A DNA stretch of 51,670 nucleotides from Vulcanisaeta sp. Lineage in GTDB: Archaea > Thermoproteota > Thermoprotei > Thermoproteales > Thermocladiaceae. Each line of letters begins with the position of its first letter. The stretch's first letter is position 1. Of this stretch, positions 1-8,417 are shown in pieces. The translations under genes were made by a program, and so were the position numbers. The notes beneath the pieces were generated by a model that was not told the DNA's origin, ran no database searches, and saw nothing but the letters and a program-made list of their open reading frames with translations. The stretch spans positions 1 to 51,670 of the forward strand of contig JAGDXB010000113.1 of assembly GCA_023256215.1 (NCBI GenBank), in the 5' to 3' direction.

Positions 1-364
1 TAACCCTCTTCGGGTAACCCTTAATCTCAAGCCTAATCTTATTATCATTACCCCTAGGCCTACGCCAGTGCTCGCCATGGGCAACCCTCAGGAATCTCCA
101 CTCATCCATCCTCATCCACCTAGGCTCTCTCCTCTCCATTAGAATCCTAATCCTCAATAAACGCCTCAACTTACCACTAAGTGAGACCCTAGGTCTAGGA
201 AGCTTAACCTCGACAGGCTTAGCCTCAGCCGGCTTAGCGACAGCCTCCTGGCCCTGCTGAGTCACTACCTGCCTCTCAGCGCCCTTCTCCTCAGTGGCTT
301 GCTGGGTCTGCTGAACACCCTGCTCAGTAGCCTGCTCCTTCTGCTTACTCTCCTCCGTGGACAT
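1..364 (-). CDS. rpl32e: Large-subunit ribosomal protein eL32 (partial, runs off left edge)
   Basis: The 121 N-terminal codons are visible and the 3' end lies outside the window. From about residue 60 the protein is basic and matches eL32: MDEWRFLRVAHGEHW is followed by RRPRGNDNKIRL and GYPKR, the conserved WRxPRG...GYPK core that binds 23S rRNA. The first ~55 residues are a low-complexity tail rich in Gln, Glu, Ala and Lys, which is longer than I expect for crenarchaeal eL32. The ATG at 364 lies about 29 nt from a TTTTTAAATTT box (388-398), so the gene probably has its own leaderless promoter despite the 42-nt gap to uS8. In most archaea uL6 lies between uS8 and eL32; it is absent here. Confidence 0.9.
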   Translation of the reverse strand, partial: MSTEESKQKEQATEQGVQQTQQATEEKGAERQVVTQQGQEAVAKPAEAKPVEVKLPRPRVSLSGKLRRLLRIRILMERREPRWMRMDEWRFLRVAHGEHWRRPRGNDNKIRLEIKGYPKRV

Positions 365-387
365 CGCAGAACCACCCAATTAATGCC

Positions 388-398
388 TTTTTAAATTT
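388..398 (-). promoter_or_regulatory. TATA box for eL32 gene
   Basis: On the minus strand this reads AAATTTAAAAA. Its centre is about 29 nt upstream of the eL32 ATG, the position of an archaeal TATA box for a leaderless mRNA. Position and composition are the only evidence. Confidence 0.5.
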
Positions 399-406
399 AC
401 CAGCTC

Positions 407-799
407 TCAATAAACGTAGGCTATCAACACGCCACCAACATTTAACTGCCTAGCCTCTAAATGCGATATTATGCCCTTCGACGTGCTTAGTATCAAAATA
501 CCAACATTCCTAGCGGGTAAGTACTTCTCCTCCCACTTCATAAGCTCAGAAACCTTAACACTATGCCTAGGCTTTATGGCCCCAACATCGTTTATTTTAC
601 CGAGAAGCTGAACCTTAAACTTACCACCCCTACCATCCTCAATAAACTCAATCTCGCCTACATAGCCATACCTCTGCATAACCCTAAGAACATTACCCAC
701 AAGCTTAGAAGAAGGCCAAATAACCACCTCCCTATGGCCCCTAACCTCCGCATTCTTAATCATCGTCAACGCGTTGGAAAGAACATCAAGTAAGACCAT
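407..799 (-). CDS. rps8: Small-subunit ribosomal protein uS8
   Basis: This 130-aa protein matches archaeal uS8 over its whole length: N-terminal [18 protein letters not shown], central [17 protein letters not shown], and the C-terminal [17 protein letters not shown] segment that contacts helix 21 of 16S rRNA. The frame stays open upstream to 967, but that extension is not uS8-like. The ATG at 799 gives the family length and lies ~27 nt from a TATA-like GTTTTTATTT (821-830), so I chose 799. eL32 follows 42 nt downstream. The usual upstream partners (uS14, uL5) are absent: the next gene upstream is a divergent mannosidase. Confidence 0.95.
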   Translation of the reverse strand: MVLLDVLSNALTMIKNAEVRGHREVVIWPSSKLVGNVLRVMQRYGYVGEIEFIEDGRGGKFKVQLLGKINDVGAIKPRHSVKVSELMKWEEKYLPARNVGILILSTSKGIISHLEARQLNVGGVLIAYVY

Positions 800-820
800 C
801 AACCCAACGACAAAGCAATA

Positions 821-830
821 AAATAAAAAC
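821..830 (-). promoter_or_regulatory. TATA box for uS8 gene
   Basis: The minus strand reads GTTTTTATTT, centred about 27 nt upstream of the uS8 ATG. This supports the short start and a promoter of its own for uS8. The rest of the 800-1037 gap is AT-rich and also carries TTTAAAAG near 1000-1008, a candidate TATA box for the divergent mannosidase. Confidence 0.5.
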
Positions 831-1037
831 TTTACTACAGACAATAACAATGAACTGATGAGCGGGAGTAAGGCTGAGAAGTGATGACGTGGTCCTTCAC
901 TGATATGTAATAATGATATAACATGAACATTGTATTCACCATAATATAAAGTATGGCAATTAAACATTTCATATCATAAAGATTGTATTTTTAACATAGG
1001 ATTTAAAAGTAAGGAATATCGTATTTCGTGATAAGGC

Positions 1038-3971
1038 ATGACAGATATTTTTATGAGAGACGTCAATGGTGTTAGGGTTAAGCTGTTCTATCTTGAGGCT
1101 GCCTCTATCATGGGTGTCGATACTATCAATCTTGAAGCTTGTGGTGGTTCTCTGTGTGGTGTTGCGGTCGTTAGGGATTTTGGCGAACCCTGGCTTTACT
1201 TCGATGTCATTGGTGAGGGCACACTAAAGGTTGGCGATCTGCAATTCGCTGTTTTTAGCTATGGCGGTGAGGGTGAGAGCAGGTGGGTTAAGGTATCTCC
1301 TGGCAAGCTCTCTCTTTCCTTGACTCTATCTCCCGTTAGGATGTTCGGTGAACGTAGGGTTAGTTTTAATGGCGCTTACATCGTCTATAGGGAACCAACA
1401 CTATTCAACTTTGTCCTTAGAGCTAAGCTGCTCCTCGACGTGGCTGAGGCATCCGATGAACTTAGGCATGATTATCTGGAGATCCTCAATAGGGCTCTTG
1501 ATGTTGTACCATTGAGCTCAATAGCTAATTGGCAGTTAGAATTTGCCATTAAGGCCCATGTGGTTGATCCTCCTGGCTTTGTTAGGGCGATCTTCGATTA
1601 TTATGATGCTAAGGAATTGACGCATATGGAGCCACCTAATTTTGATGAGTTACGTAGGAGTGCTCAGGAGGGACTTAAGGTACTTGAAGATGGAATTAGG
1701 GAGTTGAGGATTAGGAGGGGCCATAGGGGTATTGTTTATGTTGCTGGTCATGCCCATATTGATCTTGGTTGGTTGTGGAGTAGGGACGTGACTAAGGAGA
1801 AGGTTAAGAGGACCATAATAAACGTACTATCTCTGCTTCAGTCATACCCAGAATTGATATTCCTAGTATCTAATATGGCATACCTTAAATGGCTGAAGGA
1901 CGAGGGTGGGGAATTATGGGGTAGGGTTAAGGATGCGGTCAAGGCCGGTAAGGTGATCCCTGTTGGTGGTATGTGGGTTGAGAGTGATGTTAATTTGCCT
2001 GGTGGTGAGTCTTTGGTTAGGCAACTCCTGTACGGGCAGAGGTTCTTACTTAGGGAGTTTGGTTCGATAACCGAGGTTGGTTGGCTGCCGGACACCTTCG
2101 GATTCCCAGCATCACTACCACAAATACTAAGGAAGGCGGGCATTAAGGTGTTCTTTGAGCATAAGATGTATTGGAACACCGTGAACAAGTTCCCATACTC
2201 AGTATTCCTATGGGAGGGGATTGATGGTTCCGTAATACCGACGGTTAACTACGCAACGTACGGTGCCGACCTAACGCCTAGACAAATAACCAGGGCTTGG
2301 GCTGACCACACAAGTCCCGAACTTCCCGCCTTCTTGCCCTTCGGTAAAGGAGATGGTGGCGGAGGCCCCACGTGGTTAATGCTCGAGAGGTATAGGGCTT
2401 ATAACGATTTACCTGGCTTACCGAGATTAATAATGAGTGACTTAAGGGACTTCGTGAACACTTTATCTAATGATAATTCATTACCGAGGTGGAGAGGCGA
2501 GTTGTACCTAGAAATACATAGGGGTGTCTATACAAATGGTATTAGATTGAAGCAGTTGGTTAGGAGACTTGAGACCAGGTTAAGGGAGTTAGAGATGTGG
2601 AGTGTTATCGCCAATGTTCGTAAGAGCTATGAGGAGCTTTGGTACCCACTACTTGAGGCTGAGTATCACGATCCAATGGGCGCAACATCAACTAAGGCTG
2701 TCTATGAGGAAGTCATTAATGAGCTCGAGGATGATCTTAAGAGGGTTGAGAGTGAGTTAATTAATACGCTTAGGAATATTCTAGGCTCCGGTACATACAT
2801 ATCTGTGGTTAATTCCTTGCCTTGGTCACGTAGGGAGTTGGTAATAATTAAGGAACCGCTTAAGGGATTACCTATGCAGAGGGTTGATGATGGTTATTTA
2901 GTGCTTGTTGAGGTTCCTGCCCTTGGCTTTAAATCCTTCGAGCCCGGTGACGGTATTTCCTCGGGTGATGTGCACGCTGGTGATAATTACATAGAGAATT
3001 CGATAATTAAGGTAGTCTTTGACGGCTCGCTTAAGGTCTTTGATAAGGAGGGCAATAGGTGGGCTGTGGTAGATGGCTACTTAATGGCTTGTGAGGACAT
3101 GCCGAGTCGTTGGGATGGTTGGGACATAGATGCCTATTACAGGAGGGTTTGCTGGAGGCTGGAGCCTGGTGATGTTAGGGTTGTTGAGAATGGGCCTTTG
3201 AGGGGCTGTATTGAGGTTCATTATCGATTTAGGAGGTCTAGTGTTAAGCAGAGGATCTGTGTGACGGCCTTTAATAGGCGTGTTGATGTTTATAATGATG
3301 TTGATTGGAGGGAAAGACTTACGTTGCTCAAGGCGGTGCATAAACTAGGTATTTTTGGGCATAATGCCTCCTTCGAAATACCGTATGGAGTTATTGACAG
3401 ACCAACTAGGCCTAGTAATTCATGGGAGGTGGCAAAATTCGAGGTTCCCGCTCTTCGTTGGGTAGATGTTTGGGATCCTGATTACGGGATTGCCATCATT
3501 AATGATGGTAGGCAGGGATACTCCGTTGAGGAGAATGTGCTATCAATAACACTGCTTAGATCGCCAATATACCCAAATCCATTCCTTGATTACGGGCATA
3601 GCAATTTCGTATATGCAATATACCCACACATGGGTGATTGGAGGGTAGCCCAAGTGCCTAGGAGGGCTTATGAGTTTAACCAACCGTTAATTACGATTTA
3701 CGGGACAGAGAATAAGGAGGCGTCCTACGTTGAGATAGGTAATCCTGCCATAATGCTTGAGGTGCTCAAGTGGGGTGAGGACTCAGGTATTGTGATGAGG
3801 CTTTATGAGACTTACGGTATGAATGCATGTACTGATGTGAAGGGCTTCCTAGGCGATAAGGCTGTTGAGGTTGATTTGCTCGAGCTTAATAAGTACGGTG
3901 ATGTAAATACTAGTAAGGTCTGCCTTAAGCCATACGAAATAAAGACGTTGTTGTTCAGTAAATCACGATGA
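1038..3971 (+). CDS. Alpha-mannosidase, glycoside hydrolase family 38
   Basis: This 977-aa protein is a GH38 retaining alpha-mannosidase, likely hydrolysing alpha-mannosides from N-glycans or external polysaccharide. The catalytic half starts near residue 230: HAHIDLGW (238-245) gives the metal-binding His-x-His and Asp, MWVESD (312-317) follows, and WLPDTFGF (349-356) carries the presumed nucleophile Asp352. The C-terminal ~450 residues fit the beta-rich GH38 C domains. No signal peptide is seen, so it is probably cytoplasmic. The first ~200 residues resemble the N-terminal beta domain of ManC/Ams1-type enzymes. The last 9 nt overlap the convergent LSm gene. Exact linkage specificity cannot be read from sequence. 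Confidence 0.9.
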   Translation: MTDIFMRDVNGVRVKLFYLEAASIMGVDTINLEACGGSLCGVAVVRDFGEPWLYFDVIGEGTLKVGDLQFAVFSYGGEGESRWVKVSPGKLSLSLTLSPVRMFGERRVSFNGAYIVYREPTLFNFVLRAKLLLDVAEASDELRHDYLEILNRALDVVPLSSIANWQLEFAIKAHVVDPPGFVRAIFDYYDAKELTHMEPPNFDELRRSAQEGLKVLEDGIRELRIRRGHRGIVYVAGHAHIDLGWLWSRDVTKEKVKRTIINVLSLLQSYPELIFLVSNMAYLKWLKDEGGELWGRVKDAVKAGKVIPVGGMWVESDVNLPGGESLVRQLLYGQRFLLREFGSITEVGWLPDTFGFPASLPQILRKAGIKVFFEHKMYWNTVNKFPYSVFLWEGIDGSVIPTVNYATYGADLTPRQITRAWADHTSPELPAFLPFGKGDGGGGPTWLMLERYRAYNDLPGLPRLIMSDLRDFVNTLSNDNSLPRWRGELYLEIHRGVYTNGIRLKQLVRRLETRLRELEMWSVIANVRKSYEELWYPLLEAEYHDPMGATSTKAVYEEVINELEDDLKRVESELINTLRNILGSGTYISVVNSLPWSRRELVIIKEPLKGLPMQRVDDGYLVLVEVPALGFKSFEPGDGISSGDVHAGDNYIENSIIKVVFDGSLKVFDKEGNRWAVVDGYLMACEDMPSRWDGWDIDAYYRRVCWRLEPGDVRVVENGPLRGCIEVHYRFRRSSVKQRICVTAFNRRVDVYNDVDWRERLTLLKAVHKLGIFGHNASFEIPYGVIDRPTRPSNSWEVAKFEVPALRWVDVWDPDYGIAIINDGRQGYSVEENVLSITLLRSPIYPNPFLDYGHSNFVYAIYPHMGDWRVAQVPRRAYEFNQPLITIYGTENKEASYVEIGNPAIMLEVLKWGEDSGIVMRLYETYGMNACTDVKGFLGDKAVEVDLLELNKYGDVNTSKVCLKPYEIKTLLFSKSR

Positions 3972-4193
3972 TGGGCTTATGAAAAGTATTGTGTCCCCCC
4001 TTATAATCATTAATGCATTCTTTACACCACCCTTCGGATTTATCTCCTCTGTGTTTGTTAGGAGTAGGTTTAGGTGCTGATCATAACCTACAAGGACCCC
4101 CCTTATTTCTGCGCCATTCCTTAGCTTCACGAGTATTACCTTGTTCAAGTTCTTCTGCAATTCTTCATTCACAATCTCCATGCAGCGAGGCAT
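3963..4193 (-). CDS. lsm: Sm-like (LSm) RNA-binding protein
   Basis: This 76-aa protein has the Sm fold signature: Sm1 around ILVKLRNGAEIRGVLVGYDQHLNLLL (split here only as a pattern description: hydrophobic strand, RNG, G-x-L-x-G-x-D-x-x-x-N-L), and an Sm2-like ALMIIRGDTILFISP in place of the usual I-R-G-[DN]-x-[IV]. Archaeal LSm proteins form six- or seven-subunit rings that bind U-rich RNA. The ATG at 4193 is ~27 nt from CTTTAAAAATG (4215-4225 on the plus strand), which supports a leaderless start. In many archaea lsm and rpl37e form one same-strand operon; here they are adjacent but divergent. Confidence 0.92.
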   Translation of the reverse strand: MPRCMEIVNEELQKNLNKVILVKLRNGAEIRGVLVGYDQHLNLLLTNTEEINPKGGVKNALMIIRGDTILFISPSS

Positions 4194-4214
4194 TGGGTTA
4201 ACCCCTGAAACCTC

Positions 4215-4225
4215 ATTTTTAAAGG
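4215..4225 (-). promoter_or_regulatory. TATA box for LSm gene
   Basis: The minus strand reads CTTTAAAAATG, centred about 27 nt from the LSm start codon. A second AT-rich element, ACTTATTAAG near 4257-4266, is a plausible TATA box for the divergent eL37 gene. Confidence 0.45.
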
Positions 4226-4295
4226 TTAATCTTCATGACATGGTACAACAAGTTAAAACTTATTAAGCAACACCTTCCTTGGTCCTCTGAAGATT

Positions 4296-4484
4296 ATGGT
4301 TAAGGGTACGCCGAGCTTCGGCAAAATGAATAAAGGTTGGACACACATTAGATGCCCAAGGTGTGGAAGGCATGCATACAACCCAGTCAAAGGCTACTGC
4401 GCAGCTTGTGGTTGGGGCCGGTCAAAGAGGATTAGGCGTTATTCATGGCAAAACAAGAAGGTTAATAAGGTAAGGATTCGTTAA
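4296..4484 (+). CDS. rpl37e: Large-subunit ribosomal protein eL37
   Basis: This 62-aa basic protein has the eL37 hallmark sequence [10 protein letters not shown], a zinc ribbon with CPRC and CAAC pairs, and the conserved [11 protein letters not shown] near the C terminus. It is a structural Zn-binding protein of the 50S subunit. It lies divergent from LSm and convergent with the UPF0282 gene, sharing a TTAA stop-codon overlap at 4481-4484. Confidence 0.96.
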   Translation: MVKGTPSFGKMNKGWTHIRCPRCGRHAYNPVKGYCAACGWGRSKRIRRYSWQNKKVNKVRIR

Positions 4485-5437
4485 TCACCCTCATCCTCCC
4501 TCGCAGACCTCCTAAACTGCTCAAGGTAATCTTTAGGCGGCGGCTCCTTAGCATAAAGATCCCTACGCATAGCCTCTAGCAACTCATCATTGCGCCCAAG
4601 CAATCCTGCGTATGTCATTATTGAAACGCCATGCTTAGACGCTTCATTAAATAATTCCTTAAGCATAATCCTCCAATTTAGCTCCCTCAACGTATGATGC
4701 GCGATGATCAACCTATTAAGGAAGCCAGCCCTAACAAGATTTATGAGGTTGCTCAGAGCGTTATTGAAATATTCCTCATTAAATCCTCTCCCCGATAAAT
4801 AAAGCGGTGGTCCACCAACAATGAGCGTCTGCGGTCTCATCCTATACACGTAATTAACAGCCACCTGTGTAACAGGGCCTTCGACATCAGGCATGAACGT
4901 TACCCTTTCATCACCATCCTCTATAGTCACTGCGATTACCCTACCTGTTTTTGAGCCCTCCTCACCATGTGGCAACGATTGCGATACCACTAATCTTGTT
5001 GAACCAATAGTTAGTTCCTTGCCATCTGCAAAGATGACCTCCTTAGCCACATTATCAAGTGCTTTCCTAAGTCCGTAATAACGCCTCCTCTGGCTCCAGT
5101 TTAGGTCGTCAGGGGATTTCAATAGCACGACCTTATTAGTGTATATCCTCCTGTAACTCTCGTTATCAGTACCCATGTAAATGCTTGCATATGGCACCGT
5201 AAAGTGGTCCCTATGATAATGACTTACGAATACGTAACTGGCATCCGTAGCGTAACTCTCAAGGACCCTCCTAAGAGCTCTGACCCTATCTAATTCCCTT
5301 GGGTGTGGCGGTAAGCCAAAACGGTTTGGCGAAAGACTTAACCCTGGGTCTAATAATATGGATGTGTCCCTCGTCTTTATAAACATGGCCATTGACCTAA
5401 CGCCAATACTTTCCTCAGCTATTGCGACTATCTCCAT
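4481..5437 (-). CDS. UPF0282-family metallo-beta-lactamase-fold protein
   Basis: This 318-aa protein has the metallo-beta-lactamase motif SHYHRDH (72-78), giving His73, His75, Asp77 and His78 for a dinuclear metal site. Further candidate ligands are His in SLPHGEEG, Asp in MPDVEGP and the late HHTLRE. Length and architecture fit the archaeal UPF0282 family, for which I know no established substrate. The family is predicted to be a hydrolase or nuclease. The start at 5437 lies 27 nt from the centre of a TATA-like element (5460-5470) that seems to serve the divergent gene at 5492 as well. Confidence 0.85.
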   Translation of the reverse strand: MEIVAIAEESIGVRSMAMFIKTRDTSILLDPGLSLSPNRFGLPPHPRELDRVRALRRVLESYATDASYVFVSHYHRDHFTVPYASIYMGTDNESYRRIYTNKVVLLKSPDDLNWSQRRRYYGLRKALDNVAKEVIFADGKELTIGSTRLVVSQSLPHGEEGSKTGRVIAVTIEDGDERVTFMPDVEGPVTQVAVNYVYRMRPQTLIVGGPPLYLSGRGFNEEYFNNALSNLINLVRAGFLNRLIIAHHTLRELNWRIMLKELFNEASKHGVSIMTYAGLLGRNDELLEAMRRDLYAKEPPPKDYLEQFRRSAREDEGD

Positions 5438-5459
5438 TGCTTGTTTTTATGTATGAAAG

Positions 5460-5470
5460 ATTTATAATAT
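5460..5470. promoter_or_regulatory. Shared divergent TATA box (UPF0282 / 5492 gene)
   Basis: The plus strand reads ATTTATAATAT and the minus strand ATATTATAAAT. The centre at about 5465 is ~27 nt from both start codons (5437 minus, 5492 plus), which are only 54 nt apart. One TATA element therefore appears to drive two leaderless transcripts in opposite directions. Confidence 0.6.
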
Positions 5471-5491
5471 CTTTAGTTCCTTCTTAATTCA

Positions 5492-6082
5492 GTGGATGGT
5501 TTTGCCATAGGTTTTATCGGCCGATCATCCACCTGGAATTTACTTAGGGGATTGGTTTTTCCTGAGCATGTTGGGTTGAGGTATATAGATAATGAGGGTG
5601 ATTGCCTGGGGCTTGATTTAGTGCTTGTTGAGGATTATATGGTTGATTTGGTGCATTGTCCAAGGGTTTATGCACTTAATGATAGGAGTGTTGATGGGAT
5701 TATAGAGGCTATTGTTAGGGGTTTGGGACTTGGTGAGTTGAATATTGGTATTGACATTGGTGATTCTAGGTGTGGTGTGATAATACTCGTGAGGGACACC
5801 CCGATAATCCATGCAACACTTAGCTTTGCTAGGCTGGTGAGATTAGTGAGGAGGTTGTCCAAGTACTCCGTAATCAACATAATTGCCGGCAGAAGTCCCA
5901 GCGTCTCTCACTTACTACGGGACTTTCTAGAGCTGTTAGGCGATGTGAACATAAGGGTTAAGATCGTTGATGAGGAATTGGTTAATACTAAAAAGGTATG
6001 GTTTAAGGATAGATATCCATACCTTACGCTCGATGAATTGGACGGCCTCGTTTACGCATACGCCGGCCTGGCAAGTATTTGA
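5492..6082 (+). CDS. Conserved hypothetical protein with RNase H-like N-motif
   Basis: I do not recognise this 196-aa protein as a named family. The GTG start is supported by the TATA box ~27 nt upstream. A central IGIDIGDSRCGVIIL segment resembles the first strand of RNase H-like/actin-like folds (hhDhG...G), followed by INIIAGRSPSVSHLL and a C-terminal DELDGLVYAYAG that resembles the late acidic helix of YqgF/RuvC-like resolvases. This makes a Holliday-junction-resolvase-like or other RNase H-fold nuclease a possibility only. It is monocistronic, divergent from the UPF0282 gene. Confidence 0.6.
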   Translation: MDGFAIGFIGRSSTWNLLRGLVFPEHVGLRYIDNEGDCLGLDLVLVEDYMVDLVHCPRVYALNDRSVDGIIEAIVRGLGLGELNIGIDIGDSRCGVIILVRDTPIIHATLSFARLVRLVRRLSKYSVINIIAGRSPSVSHLLRDFLELLGDVNIRVKIVDEELVNTKKVWFKDRYPYLTLDELDGLVYAYAGLASI

Positions 6083-6180
6083 ATTTTGCCTGTAAGAGTA
6101 TTCTTCATGTAATATTCATATATTATACATGTGTATTTTTGGTAAAACGTAAAGATAATTAATTGCGTAATAACGGTAAT

Positions 6181-6190
6181 TTTTATAAAT
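6181..6190 (+). promoter_or_regulatory. TATA box for zinc-ribbon gene
   Basis: TTTTATAAAT is centred ~27 nt upstream of the ATG at 6213, the leaderless spacing seen repeatedly in this window. Confidence 0.5.
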
Positions 6191-6212
6191 TAGTCATTAT
6201 GGTGAGATTCGT

Positions 6213-6371
6213 ATGCCCATAATTATTAAGTGCCATTCATGCGGTTTCGTATTTTATAACGACCAGCAACTTAAGAGCATCGACGAGGTGCTTAGGCAGT
6301 GGGGCTATAAATGCCCTGTCTGCCTGAGTCCATTAAATAAAACGCCAATTTCAATGCGTGTTAAAGGATAA
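6213..6371 (+). CDS. Small zinc-ribbon protein (52 aa)
   Basis: A short gene encoding MPIIIKCHSCGFVFYNDQQ onward, with CxxC pairs at Cys7/Cys10 and Cys34/Cys37 separated by 23 residues. This is a compact four-Cys zinc ribbon of the kind used in nucleic-acid or protein contacts. Between the pairs is a helix-like segment (QLKSIDEVLRQWGYKC). It has its own TATA box at leaderless distance and ends 58 nt before the DUF354 gene on the same strand. Archaeal genomes carry many such orphan zinc ribbons; the specific role is unknown. Confidence 0.75.
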   Translation: MPIIIKCHSCGFVFYNDQQLKSIDEVLRQWGYKCPVCLSPLNKTPISMRVKG

Positions 6372-6429
6372 ACTTACCAAAGCAATACCACTAAGGTTAA
6401 AAATAAGCACATAAAGTTATGCCTAAGCC

Positions 6430-7500
6430 ATGGTAATTAAAGCCTGGTTCGATGCGTTAACGGCAAAGCAGGCCAGGATAGCGGCAGTACTTAGTATGGA
6501 GGGTAGAAAAAACGACGTTGATTTCATAATAACGTGTAGAAAGTATGACTATGTGGATGAAGTTCTCGAAATGTTTAATCTACATTATGAGTGCGTTGGT
6601 TATCATGGAGAAAGCCCTAAGGACAAACTCGTTAAGGGTATCGAGAGACAACTGGCATTACTTGATGTGGTTAGGAATTTCGACATACATATATCCCTTA
6701 CATCACCAGACGCATTTAGAATAGCCTTTGGTCTCAATAAGCCTATCATTGCATTAACAGACACTGCCCACTCATACTTCGTGAATAAATTAACGCTTCC
6801 TCTCGCTGATGTGATAATCGCCCCATCTGCAATACCCATTAGTGAGTGGGGTCGCTATGTACCCAGTGCTGAGATTGATAAGGTCAGGACGTTTGACGGC
6901 GTGTTCGAGCTCATGTGGATTAATAGGTTTAAGCCTACGGGTGAGTCAATAAGTAAGCTTGGCCTTAAGAGTAAGGAGTTTGTCGTAATTAGGTTTGAGG
7001 AGGCTAGGGCTTCATATTATGGTTTTGGTGACAAGTCAAGGCTTCTCATTAGGATGGCTAGGAATGCGCTTGAGAAGGGGTATTCCGTGGTTTTGTTTCC
7101 TAGATATCCATATCAGGAGGAGATGATTAGGTCCGAATTGGGGTTATTTATTAAGCTTGGTAGGTTAATAATACCTAAGGGTCTAAGGCTTGACGGCTTA
7201 GATCTGTCATGGCATGCCAGGTTGGTTATTACGGGAGGCTCCACGATGGCTCATGAGGCGGTTTTACTAGGTACGCCGGCCATTAGTTATTTCCCACAGC
7301 ATTACTATATAGATGACTACCTGATTAATAAGGGGTTACCGCTGTATAGGTGTGTTGATGAGGACTGTATTAATGTGCTTAATACGGTGATCGACTCAAA
7401 CATCGAGCATGTAGATACAAGCTCCGTGTTAAGTAGGATGGAAGATCCTACAGACCTTATTTTCCGTGAGATAAAGAGACTTGTCAATGAGAGAAGGTAA
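6430..7500 (+). CDS. DUF354 family protein (glycosyltransferase-like)
   Basis: This 356-aa protein matches the archaeal DUF354 family, which has a GT-B-like fold related to UDP-GlcNAc 2-epimerase and MurG-type enzymes. The N terminus MVIKAWFDALTAKQARIAAV, the segment SLTSPDAFRIAFGLNKPII and the late ITGGSTMAHEAVLLGTPAISY (a nucleotide-sugar-binding-like loop) are typical. It opens a same-strand run with a sugar-nucleotide epimerase and a polyprenyl-phosphate GlcNAc-1-P transferase-like protein. A role in building a lipid-linked glycan for N-glycosylation or the cell surface is inferred from that context. Confidence 0.8.
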   Translation: MVIKAWFDALTAKQARIAAVLSMEGRKNDVDFIITCRKYDYVDEVLEMFNLHYECVGYHGESPKDKLVKGIERQLALLDVVRNFDIHISLTSPDAFRIAFGLNKPIIALTDTAHSYFVNKLTLPLADVIIAPSAIPISEWGRYVPSAEIDKVRTFDGVFELMWINRFKPTGESISKLGLKSKEFVVIRFEEARASYYGFGDKSRLLIRMARNALEKGYSVVLFPRYPYQEEMIRSELGLFIKLGRLIIPKGLRLDGLDLSWHARLVITGGSTMAHEAVLLGTPAISYFPQHYYIDDYLINKGLPLYRCVDEDCINVLNTVIDSNIEHVDTSSVLSRMEDPTDLIFREIKRLVNERR

Positions 7501-7532
7501 TTAATATTAAGGCGCTTTATATCGTTGTTACG

Positions 7533-8417
7533 ATGCGGATATTAATAACGGGTTCATCAGGGTTCCTAGGAAGGAATTTGGTTAGATGTATGAGGGCTAA
7601 AGGGCACGATGCTCATGGACTAGATGTAGTTAAGGCTGAGACTACGGATTACATCGTTGATATAACTAAGAGGGATGATGTTATCAAACTTTCTAAGGAG
7701 GGTTTTGAGGCTGTAGTGCATTTGGCAGCCTTTCCAAACCCGAGGTCATTCAATAACGCAGGTGCTCTTAGGGGTCTTGATGTTAATGTTGTTGGTACGG
7801 TAAATATGCTGGAACTAGCTAGAACTTTAAATGCAAGGTTCTTATTGTTCTCCACGTCCAACGTGTATGGTAAACCACTCAAGCTTCCAGTCTCTGAGAA
7901 TGACCCATTAAGGCCCTTTGAGGGTTATGGCTGGAGTAAGGTGGCTGCTGAGGCGGTTTCGATGTCCTACTACGTGACTCACAATGTTCCGGTGACGATT
8001 TTTAGGCTTTGGAAACCATATGGACCCTATGATAATGGTGTTGTTGGGATCTTCATAACCAGAGCCCTGAAGAATGAGGACTTGGTGGTTAATAATGGTG
8101 GTGTTGATACGACGGATTTCCTATATACTGAGGATCTCTGTGACGCTACAGAATTGGCATTAAGGAAGGAGGAGGCTATTGGTCAAGCATTCAATATTGG
8201 TCTTGGGGTTGAGACATCAATACTTGACTTAGCGAGGATTATCGTTAGGCTTGTGGGTTCTAGCTCAAACATTAAGGTTCAGCCGCAGACATCGGAGCCC
8301 TTTAGGAGTTATCCAGATATTAGTAAGGCCATGAGGGTTCTAGGATTTAAACCTAAATACGACTTAGTCAGTGGGTTGAGGACAACCATTGATTGGTTTA
8401 AGGCGAACACGCTATGA
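7533..8417 (+). CDS. NAD-dependent sugar epimerase/dehydratase (extended SDR)
   Basis: This 294-aa protein has the Rossmann motif MRILITGSSGFLGRNLV (GxxGFxG), the extended-SDR catalytic region FSTSNVYG and the YGWSK active-site Tyr-x-x-x-Lys. It belongs with GalE/RmlB-like nucleotide-sugar 4-epimerases or dehydratases; the exact sugar is not predictable. Its stop overlaps the start of the next gene by 4 nt (ATGA), so the two are translationally coupled. It most likely supplies a modified nucleotide sugar to the downstream transferase. Confidence 0.88.
   Translation: MRILITGSSGFLGRNLVRCMRAKGHDAHGLDVVKAETTDYIVDITKRDDVIKLSKEGFEAVVHLAAFPNPRSFNNAGALRGLDVNVVGTVNMLELARTLNARFLLFSTSNVYGKPLKLPVSENDPLRPFEGYGWSKVAAEAVSMSYYVTHNVPVTIFRLWKPYGPYDNGVVGIFITRALKNEDLVVNNGGVDTTDFLYTEDLCDATELALRKEEAIGQAFNIGLGVETSILDLARIIVRLVGSSSNIKVQPQTSEPFRSYPDISKAMRVLGFKPKYDLVSGLRTTIDWFKANTL

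Noticed and set aside
800-967. Upstream extension of the uS8 frame
   Set aside because: The extra 56 residues do not match uS8, and the TATA box lies between this extension and the ATG at 799.
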